From assembly GCF_003610455.1 (NCBI RefSeq), contig NZ_RAQK01000001.1:186001-250000 (forward strand): a stretch of 64,000 nucleotides of DNA. Direction: 5' to 3'. The position numbers were made by a program, and so were the translations under genes. The DNA is from Sulfitobacter guttiformis. Lineage in GTDB: Bacteria > Pseudomonadota > Alphaproteobacteria > Rhodobacterales > Rhodobacteraceae. The notes beneath the pieces are model-generated. The model saw nothing but the letters and a program-made list of their open reading frames with translations. It had not been told where the DNA came from and ran no database searches. Shown here in pieces: positions 57,888-64,000 of this stretch (the first letter of the stretch is position 1; each line of letters begins with the position of its first letter).

Positions 57888-59240
57888 ATGAGTACAAGCC
57901 TGATCATCCTTGCCGCAGGCAAAGGCACGCGGATGAATTCCGAACTGCCAAAAGTGCTGCACCCGATTGCCGGTGATCCGATGCTGGTCCATGCAATGGC
58001 TGCGGGTGCGATGCTCGAGCCGGTGCACACGGTCGTTGTGGCCGGACATGGTGCAGCCGAAGTGACCGCCGCCGCCCATGCCTATGACGAAACAGCGCGC
58101 GTGGTCGTCCAGTCCGAGCAGCTGGGCACCGCCCATGCCGTTGCTCAGGCTCGCGATGCGCTTGCCGACTTTAACGGAACAGCGATTGTGCTCTATGGCG
58201 ATACGCCATTTGTCTCGCCCGATACCCTTGAACAGATGATGGAGGCTGGCAAAACCGCGGATGTGGTCGTCCTCGGATTTGAAGCTGCCGATCCGGGACG
58301 CTATGGTCGTCTGGTGGTTGAGGGCGCCTCGTTGGAGCGGATCATCGAGTATAAGGACGCGACCGAAGACGAGCGGGCTATCACTTTGTGCAACAGCGGT
58401 GTGATCGCCTGCAACGCCGCGCTATTGTTCGATCTGATTGACGCGGTCGGTAACCAAAATGCTGCGGGCGAATACTACCTTACCGATATTATCGGCCTTG
58501 CCCGCGCCCGTGGACTGACCGCGGCCGCAGTAACCTGCGACGAGGCAGAGACCCTTGGCGTAAACTCGCGCGCGCAACTGGCGCAGGCCGAGGCCGCATT
58601 TCAATCCCGTGCCCGTGCAATACTGATGGAGGACGGGGTGACACTGCAAGCACCCGATACCGTCTATCTGGCGCGTGACACCGTGATAGGCCGCGATGCA
58701 GTAATTGAACCAAATGTCGTGTTTGGCCCCGGTGTCACAGTCGAGAGCGGCGCGCATATCCGCGCCTTCAGCCATCTGGAGGGCTGCCACGTCTCCCAAG
58801 GGGCAATCGTTGGTCCCTATGCCCGCTTGCGCCCCGGTACCGAGCTCGAGGAAAATGCCCGTGTGGGAAATTTTGTCGAGGTCAAGAATGCGGTGATCGC
58901 CGAAGGCGCCAAGGTTAACCATCTGAGCTACATCGGTGATGCCTTTGTGGGCGCGGGTGCAAACATCGGCGCAGGGACGATAACCTGCAATTATGACGGC
59001 GTCATGAAACACCACACTCACATCGGCGCACGCGCCTTTATTGGGTCCAACACCATGCTGGTGGCGCCTGTGCACATCGGTGACGGTGCCATGACCGGGT
59101 CGGGCTCCGTCATCACATCGGACGTTGAGCCGGACGCACTGGCCCTTGCGCGTGCACCACAGGTCGAGAAACCCGGGATGGCGCGCAAGTTGTTCGAAAT
59201 GTTAAAGGCCAAAAAGGCCAAACAACAGCGAGGCAGCTAA
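57888..59240 (+). CDS. glmU: Bifunctional GlcNAc-1-P uridyltransferase / GlcN-1-P acetyltransferase
   Basis: GlmU makes UDP-GlcNAc for peptidoglycan and lipid A. The 450-residue protein has the N-terminal nucleotidyl site ILAAGKGTRMNSELPKVLH, QLGTAHAV, YGDTPF, and a C-terminal left-handed beta-helix with hexapeptide repeats and NYDGVMKHHTHIG. It is followed by glmS after 2 bases, so the two steps are co-expressed. It is divergent from gph, with a 144-base shared control region. Confidence 0.97.
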   Translation: MSTSLIILAAGKGTRMNSELPKVLHPIAGDPMLVHAMAAGAMLEPVHTVVVAGHGAAEVTAAAHAYDETARVVVQSEQLGTAHAVAQARDALADFNGTAIVLYGDTPFVSPDTLEQMMEAGKTADVVVLGFEAADPGRYGRLVVEGASLERIIEYKDATEDERAITLCNSGVIACNAALLFDLIDAVGNQNAAGEYYLTDIIGLARARGLTAAAVTCDEAETLGVNSRAQLAQAEAAFQSRARAILMEDGVTLQAPDTVYLARDTVIGRDAVIEPNVVFGPGVTVESGAHIRAFSHLEGCHVSQGAIVGPYARLRPGTELEENARVGNFVEVKNAVIAEGAKVNHLSYIGDAFVGAGANIGAGTITCNYDGVMKHHTHIGARAFIGSNTMLVAPVHIGDGAMTGSGSVITSDVEPDALALARAPQVEKPGMARKLFEMLKAKKAKQQRGS

Positions 59241-59242
59241 AA

Positions 59243-61063
59243 ATGTGTGGAATTGTCGGAGTTCTAGGGAATCACGAAGCGGCACCCATTCTGGTAGAGG
59301 CCCTCAAACGTCTCGAATATCGCGGCTATGATAGTGCCGGCATTGCAACCGTAAACGCCGGCACGCTTGACCGTCGGCGCGCCGTTGGCAAACTGGTCAA
59401 CCTTGGCGATCTGCTGGTGCATGAACCGCTGGCGGGTAAATCGGGCATCGGGCATACCCGCTGGGCCACGCACGGCGAGCCAAATGTGGTAAATGCCCAT
59501 CCCCATAAGGCAGGTCCTGTGGCGGTCGTACACAACGGCATTATCGAAAACTTCCGCGAGCTGCGTACAGAGCTGGCGGGCTATGGCCTTACCCCCGCCA
59601 CCGATACAGACACCGAAACTGTCGCGATGCTGGCGCAGCATTTTATGGCGGAGGGCCTGTCGCCGCAGGAGGCGGCAATCAAGACATTGGGCAAGCTGCA
59701 TGGGGCATTTGCCCTCGCCTTTCTGTTTGAAGGCGAAAACGATCTGATGATTGCAGCACGCAGAGGCTCCCCTTTGGCGATCGGATACGGTGACGGCGAG
59801 ATGTTCGTAGGCTCGGACGCGATTGCGCTCTCACCGATAACTGACCGCATCAGCTACCTTGAAGAGGGCGATTACGCGATCCTATCCCGCGCAGGGGCCG
59901 CCGTATTCAATGCTGCTGGCACGCCTGTCAGCCGCGAAATCCGAAAAATCCAGATCAGCGCAACACGCGTCGACAAGGGCGGTCATAAACATTTTATGGC
60001 CAAGGAGATCGCGGAGCAGCCTACTGTGATTGCCGAAGCCATCGGCCACTACTTGAGCAAGTCCGGCGAGATCCGTCTACCGGACCCTCAAATCGACTTT
60101 GCAAATGTTGACCGCATCACCATGGTCGCCTGTGGTACAGCATTCCTTGCATGTCTGACTGCCAAATACTGGTTCGAACAGATTGCCCGTTTGCCGGTCG
60201 AAGTAGATGTCGCTTCCGAATTCCGTTACCGCGAGCCGCCGATCCCTGCACGCTCGGTGGCGCTCTTCGTGAGCCAGTCAGGCGAAACAGCAGATACTCT
60301 CGCCGCGCTGCGGTATTGCGAAGGTAAGGCCGACAAAATCATGTCGGTCATCAATGTGCCCGAATCCTCGATCGCACGCGAAAGCGATCTGGCCCTGCCA
60401 ATCCACGCAGGCGTCGAGATCGGTGTGGCCTCGACCAAAGCATTCACCTGCCAGCTTACCGTACTCTTCCTGCTCGCGCTAAAAGCCGCCGCCGATCGCG
60501 GCGAAATCACGGAAGAGGCCCGGCAAGACCACCTCGCGCAATTGCGCCGTCTGCCCGCGCTGATGGCTGAAGCACTGGACCAAAGCGATGCGATCGCAAT
60601 GACCGCCCGCAAGCTGTCGAACGCGCGCGACGTTCTCTTTCTCGGCCGTGGTCCGCTTTATCCGCTGGCCCATGAGGGAGCCCTAAAATTGAAGGAAATC
60701 AGCTATATACACGCCGAAGCTTATGCATCAGGCGAACTCAAACACGGGCCGATCGCCCTTATCGATGAGAATGTTCCTGTGGTCGTCATGGCACCGCGCG
60801 ACGCCCTGTTCGACAAGACGGTGAGCAATATGCAGGAGGTTATGGCACGTAAGGGAAAGGTCATCCTGATCTCCGACCGCGAAGGACTGTCAGAGGCCGG
60901 TGAGGGTGTCTGGGATACGATCGAGATGCCGGATGTCTCCGATGCTGTCGCGCCTATTCTCTATGCCATTCCCGCCCAACTTTTAGCCTATCATACGGCA
61001 GTGGCAAAGGGCACGGATGTGGACCAACCCCGCAACCTCGCAAAATCAGTTACGGTCGAGTAA
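59243..61063 (+). CDS. glmS: Glutamine--fructose-6-phosphate aminotransferase (isomerizing)
   Basis: GlmS makes glucosamine-6-phosphate from fructose-6-phosphate and glutamine. The 606-residue protein starts MCGIVGVLG (catalytic Cys2), has LEYRGYDSAGIA, GHTRWATHG, and in the isomerase half the SIS domains SQSGETADTLAALR and ASTKAFTCQ; it ends LAKSVTVE, the invariant terminus. No glmS ribozyme is seen in the 2-base junction with glmU. Translation is likely coupled. Confidence 0.98.
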   Translation: MCGIVGVLGNHEAAPILVEALKRLEYRGYDSAGIATVNAGTLDRRRAVGKLVNLGDLLVHEPLAGKSGIGHTRWATHGEPNVVNAHPHKAGPVAVVHNGIIENFRELRTELAGYGLTPATDTDTETVAMLAQHFMAEGLSPQEAAIKTLGKLHGAFALAFLFEGENDLMIAARRGSPLAIGYGDGEMFVGSDAIALSPITDRISYLEEGDYAILSRAGAAVFNAAGTPVSREIRKIQISATRVDKGGHKHFMAKEIAEQPTVIAEAIGHYLSKSGEIRLPDPQIDFANVDRITMVACGTAFLACLTAKYWFEQIARLPVEVDVASEFRYREPPIPARSVALFVSQSGETADTLAALRYCEGKADKIMSVINVPESSIARESDLALPIHAGVEIGVASTKAFTCQLTVLFLLALKAAADRGEITEEARQDHLAQLRRLPALMAEALDQSDAIAMTARKLSNARDVLFLGRGPLYPLAHEGALKLKEISYIHAEAYASGELKHGPIALIDENVPVVVMAPRDALFDKTVSNMQEVMARKGKVILISDREGLSEAGEGVWDTIEMPDVSDAVAPILYAIPAQLLAYHTAVAKGTDVDQPRNLAKSVTVE

Positions 61064-61185
61064 GCCACCAGCCCCTGCCGCAACGCATTGATTGCGGGCC
61101 GGATCGGACCTATGGGGGTGGTAACGCGCTGCCGCTGCGTATTTGTCGCAAGCGGCAGCTGCCCCTGATTTGAAAGAGCACAACG

Positions 61186-61863
61186 ATGCATGACCCCTAT
61201 CTCATGGCGCTCCACGCCCTTGCCGATCCCTTTCGCGCAAACAGTTTGCGCGAATATCACAAAGTCGACCGTGTTTATCTCGGTCTCACAAACCCCCAGC
61301 TCAACGATCTGACCAAACAATGGCGTGATGAGGTGGACCTCGCGAACCGCATCACCATCGCAGATGGCCTGTGGCGCACGAACATATTTGAAGCGCGGAT
61401 CGCAGCGGCAAAAATGTTGACGCAGGCACGCATGCGCGACAGCGACGAGGAAGCATGGCAGCTGATTGCGACGTGGTATCGCGATTTCGACAGCTGGGCG
61501 ATTGCCGACCATGCCTGTACGGCGGGCCAGAAACGTTTGCTGGCCGACCCGTCACGTATTGAGCGTGTTGAGAGCTGGACCCGCTCCGAGCACATGTGGA
61601 CGCGGCGTGCCGCATTGGTCATCACCCTGCCGTGGACCAAAATGAACAACCCCAAGCCCGAAGATCTGGAAATCCGCGAGCGGGTTCTGGGTTGGGCTGG
61701 CGACTATACCAGCGACCCACAGTGGTTCATCCAGAAAGCCATTGCAGGGTGGTTGAGCGATCTGGGCAAACATGATCCAGAGCGTGTCCGCAGCTTTATT
61801 GACGCGCATGGTGACGCCATGAAACCTTTTGCACGCAAAGAAGCCGTCAGGCTGCTGAAGTAA
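61186..61863 (+). CDS. DNA alkylation repair protein, AlkD family
   Basis: The 225-residue all-helical protein has the AlkD HEAT-repeat layout: GLTNPQLNDLTKQW, LWRTNIFEARIAAAKML, RDFDSWAIADHAC (aligned with the region holding the catalytic Asp), WTRRAALVITLPW, and a C-terminal FIDAHGDAMKPFARKEAVR. AlkD enzymes excise N3- and N7-alkylpurines. It is separate in sequence from the COG4335-type protein at 13980-15101. It follows glmS by 122 bases with no obvious terminator. Confidence 0.9.
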   Translation: MHDPYLMALHALADPFRANSLREYHKVDRVYLGLTNPQLNDLTKQWRDEVDLANRITIADGLWRTNIFEARIAAAKMLTQARMRDSDEEAWQLIATWYRDFDSWAIADHACTAGQKRLLADPSRIERVESWTRSEHMWTRRAALVITLPWTKMNNPKPEDLEIRERVLGWAGDYTSDPQWFIQKAIAGWLSDLGKHDPERVRSFIDAHGDAMKPFARKEAVRLLK

Positions 61864-61922
61864 CCACCCCTCCCGCGCAGCCATGTGACCGGATGGATTT
61901 CAGGTTTGTCTCAGACGTGAAT

Positions 61923-61956
61923 GGAAAGCCGCAGCGATGTCGACTGCGTGCTTTCC
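61923..61956. terminator. Hairpin between convergent genes
   Basis: GGAAAGCCGCAG (61923-61934) pairs with CTGCGTGCTTTCC (61944-61956) with one bulge. It lies between the AlkD gene and the minus-strand lipoprotein gene. There is no clear U-tract, so termination is uncertain. Confidence 0.4.
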
Positions 61957-61985
61957 TAATCTCTTGTTATCGGCTTTGGGGGGTG

Positions 61986-62549
61986 TCAGCCGCCCAACGT
62001 AACCTCGACTTCCGTAAGTTCTGTGAGCGACGCCTCGATGAGGCGCATCGCCGGCAACGACATGCGGCTACCGCCACCTGCCGGGCCGTCAATGGGGATC
62101 AGCGTAACGGCAGAGGATTTTCCGTTTGCCTTATTCGTCACGCGGCCTTTCGTTTCCGTTTTTACAAGCGGAGTCTTGAGCCAAAACCCCGGCTCTGCAG
62201 GACTGCCTAGACTTACAACTGTGGTGCCAAGAGATTTTTCCACAGCGCTCGGAGATGCGGGTGCGGAGGCCTGCTGGCGCTGCGCCGTGGTGGTGGTGTC
62301 CAGCGCCTCCTGGGTTTTGGCGGCGGGCGGTGGTTTGGGTGCCGAGGTAAGCACCGGATCAGCGGCGATTGCCGCAACGTCTGCTGCCGTGGCAGCGGGC
62401 AATGCGGCAGCTGCCAGTCCTGCGGCAGATTGCCCACGCGGCGGTAGGGGCGCGCCACTATCTTCGGGCTGGCCGAGCCCCAGTTGTGCACAACCTGTCA
62501 ACAGGAGCGAGGCAGTGATCGCCGCAAGGTGTTTTGAATCTATAATCAT
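61986..62549 (-). CDS. Conserved lipoprotein (often misnamed D-galactarate dehydratase)
   Basis: This 187-residue protein has a lipoprotein signal ending LLLTGC (Cys20). An Ala/Pro-rich linker follows, then a conserved C-terminal part with LGTTVVSLGSPAEPGFWLKTP, VTLIPIDGPAGGGSRMSLPAM and RLIEASL. I recall this family from Roseobacter genomes, where it is sometimes called D-galactarate dehydratase/altronate hydrolase; the sequence has no such enzyme fold, and it is better treated as an uncharacterised lipoprotein. Septal or envelope function is conceivable but not supported here. Confidence 0.82.
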   Translation of the reverse strand: MIIDSKHLAAITASLLLTGCAQLGLGQPEDSGAPLPPRGQSAAGLAAAALPAATAADVAAIAADPVLTSAPKPPPAAKTQEALDTTTTAQRQQASAPASPSAVEKSLGTTVVSLGSPAEPGFWLKTPLVKTETKGRVTNKANGKSSAVTLIPIDGPAGGGSRMSLPAMRLIEASLTELTEVEVTLGG

Positions 62550-62635
62550 AGCACGCTTGTAATCCAGCTTTTGCGCCGCACCAACCCCCTCAAATCAGGC
62601 TTGCCCCCCTATCCCACCCCCTATACCACAGGGGT

Positions 62636-63643
62636 ATGACAGCACCTTTGATTGACCCCTTCGCCCGCGCCATAACTTATTTGCGTGTCTCCGTGACTGA
62701 CCGTTGCGATTTTCGCTGTGTCTACTGCATGTCGGAGAATATGACCTTCCTTCCAAAGCGCGAATTGCTAACGCTAGAGGAGCTGGACCGCATGTGCTCG
62801 ACCTTCATCGGACTGGGCGTGGAAAAGCTGCGGATCACCGGCGGAGAGCCGCTGGTCCGGCGCGGAATTATGACATTCTTTGACGGCATGAAACGGCATT
62901 TGGACAGTGGCGCCCTCAAGGAGCTGACACTGACCACCAATGGTAGCCAATTGGAGAAATATGCGGCCGATCTTTTTGCGGCCGGTGTGCGCCGCGTTAA
63001 CATCTCGCTTGATACGCTCGATGAAGCGAAATTTGCCGAAGTCACGCGCTGGGGCCGCCTTCCGCAGGTTTTGCGCGGAATTGATGCCGCACAGGCGGCT
63101 GGCCTACGGGTCAAAATCAATGCAGTAGCCCTCAAAGGGTTCAACGAACCAGAATTGGCGCAGATTACGGAATGGTGCGCCAGCCGCGACATGGATCTTA
63201 CCTGGATCGAGGTCATGCCGATGGGCGACATTGGCAACGAGGACCGCATCGGACAATACTGGTCGCTCAAGGATGTGCGAAGCCAATATGCCGAGCATTA
63301 CACAATCACCGATCTGGCGGAAAAAACCGGAGGTCCGGCGCGCTACATTCGCCTCGAAGAGACCGGCCAGAAGATCGGGTTTATCACACCGCTGAGCCAT
63401 AATTTCTGCGAAAGCTGCAACCGCGTCCGCCTGACATGTACGGGCGAAATTTATCTGTGCCTGGGACAAGAAGACAGCGCCGATTTGCGGGCCCCGCTGC
63501 GCGCCCATCCAAGTGATAATGGCCCCCTCGAAGATGCGATCCGCGCAGCGATAAACCTCAAGCCCAAAGGCCATGATTTTGACTATTCTCGCCAAAAGCT
63601 GGATGGACAAATGCCCCGCCACATGAGCCACACAGGCGGTTGA
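62636..63643 (+). CDS. moaA: GTP 3',8-cyclase
   Basis: MoaA is a radical-SAM enzyme that begins molybdenum cofactor synthesis from GTP. The 335-residue protein has the radical-SAM cluster motif [13 protein letters not shown] (CxxxCxxC), [11 protein letters not shown], a second 4Fe-4S cluster in [19 protein letters not shown], and the conserved C-terminal Gly-Gly. ATG 62636 sits only 1 base after AGGGG, unusually tight for a ribosome binding site; see findings. No other moa genes are in the window. Confidence 0.97.
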   Translation: MTAPLIDPFARAITYLRVSVTDRCDFRCVYCMSENMTFLPKRELLTLEELDRMCSTFIGLGVEKLRITGGEPLVRRGIMTFFDGMKRHLDSGALKELTLTTNGSQLEKYAADLFAAGVRRVNISLDTLDEAKFAEVTRWGRLPQVLRGIDAAQAAGLRVKINAVALKGFNEPELAQITEWCASRDMDLTWIEVMPMGDIGNEDRIGQYWSLKDVRSQYAEHYTITDLAEKTGGPARYIRLEETGQKIGFITPLSHNFCESCNRVRLTCTGEIYLCLGQEDSADLRAPLRAHPSDNGPLEDAIRAAINLKPKGHDFDYSRQKLDGQMPRHMSHTGG

Positions 63644-63895
63644 CGCACAAACTTACACCGCCGAAGTAATATAATTCTCGCCGTACGGGCATTACACGTG
63701 CCATGCTGCGACTTCGCTCTATTCTCGCCCGCTACAAGCAGCCCGAAAGTGCCTCGGGCGGGTTATCTTAGTAATAAACCAAAGCCAGCAGCGCCGGAAA
63801 GCATCGGGATCAGGCGCTTAGAACGCCATAATCCGCATCCTTTTTTTTAACTTAACCTGAGATCACACAGCCATGACAGGCGCGGGACAATGTTC
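63644..63895. other. Interval after moaA without a recognisable gene
   Basis: This 252-base stretch between convergent genes holds two overlapping inverted repeats and a T8 tract at 63840-63848. I see no ORF or tRNA. Confidence 0.4.
63726..63766 (+). terminator. Possible moaA terminator
   Basis: Two competing inverted repeats occur: GCCCGA/TCGGGC (63741-63759) and CGCCCG/CGGGCG (63726-63760), followed by GTTATCTTA. A downstream T8 tract lies too far away to belong to this hairpin. Confidence 0.35.
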
Positions 63896-64000
63896 TCATT
63901 CTGTTGGCATCCGCTGCTCTATGATCCCTGCCCACCAGCTGCACCCGGCAGGAATGACCTCGTCGTTGAAGTTATAAAGCGGATGATGCACCATCGCTGT
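63896..64000 (-). CDS. M20 family amidohydrolase, C-terminal end (partial)
   Basis: The minus strand is open from the window edge to TGA at 63896-63898, giving 34 residues: the phrase AMVHHPLYNFNDEVIPAG is the C-terminal signature of M20 amidohydrolases (hippurate or N-acyl amino acid hydrolase type), where the motif reads MVHNPxYDFND. The rest of the gene lies beyond the window. It should remove acyl groups from amino acid amides, with a two-metal centre in the missing part. Confidence 0.8.
   Translation of the reverse strand, partial: TAMVHHPLYNFNDEVIPAGCSWWAGIIEQRMPTE

Noticed and set aside
59220..59245. glmS ribozyme riboswitch
   Set aside because: Only 2 bases separate glmU and glmS, and no ribozyme core is visible.
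62550..62635. Moco riboswitch before moaA
   Set aside because: The 86-base leader lacks the long conserved Moco RNA structure; only short C-runs and a small hairpin are present.

Overview
The window looks like a chromosomal segment of a marine alphaproteobacterium of the Roseobacter group (Rhodobacterales). The basis is gene order and protein style: cvpA-purF; surE-pcm followed by a LysM/M23 lipoprotein facing tatABC; a 14-subunit nuo operon interrupted by DUF5333, DUF5337 and small lipoprotein genes; a complete leucine (liu) operon; and glmU-glmS. The name is inferred from protein families I recognise, not from a database search. Codon use and GC look even throughout. I see no insertion sequence, prophage, integrase, CRISPR array, rRNA or tRNA.

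Layout. 1-2988: cvpA tail, an orphan PAS histidine kinase, purF. 3070-7330: DUF1801 protein, small hypothetical, SDR, surE, pcm, NlpD-like lipoprotein. 7399-9848 (minus): AAA+ ATPase, tatC, tatB, tatA. 10025-15880: WYL regulator, two tandem Lin0512 proteins, an ABC ATPase without visible permease, an SSS symporter, an AlkD-type HEAT-repeat protein and an SDR lacking the usual catalytic residues. 16036-21518 (plus): first Hint-domain protein, prfC, glycosyltransferase, RhlE-like helicase. 21601-44293 (minus): a long block that starts with nuoA and runs nuoA-B-C-D-(lipoprotein)-E-(HhH protein)-(DUF5337)-F-(four small genes)-G-(lipoprotein)-H-I-(AhpD-like)-J-(micro-ORF)-K-L-M-N, then birA, coaX and rnj. 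44608-45714: second Hint-domain protein, divergent from nuo. 45740-55188 (minus): liu operon for leucine/isovalerate breakdown (ivd, acyl-CoA synthetase, MCC beta and alpha, HMG-CoA lyase, methylglutaconyl-CoA hydratase), interleaved with a zinc-ribbon membrane protein, an ASCH protein and a GST. 55323-63643: flavin/PPOX-like protein, DegT aminotransferase, gph, glmU, glmS, AlkD, lipoprotein, moaA. 63896-64000: 3' end of an M20 amidohydrolase.

How the genes work together. The nuo block encodes all of complex I. Its interest lies in the accessory genes threaded through it. NuoE carries a C-terminal helix-hairpin-helix extension of about 80 residues, and nearly the same domain recurs in a membrane protein two genes downstream. 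Several lipoproteins and small membrane proteins are co-transcribed, including an easily missed 23-codon single-helix ORF between nuoJ and nuoK. The liu genes convert isovaleryl-CoA to acetoacetate and acetyl-CoA; most are joined by 1-4 base stop/start overlaps, and a palindrome sits in the ivd promoter region.

I did not find a clearly new defence or mobile system. The strongest candidates for undescribed biology are the nuo accessory set (paired HhH domains, micro-ORF, lipoproteins), the two Hint-domain proteins, and the zinc-ribbon membrane protein embedded in the liu operon.
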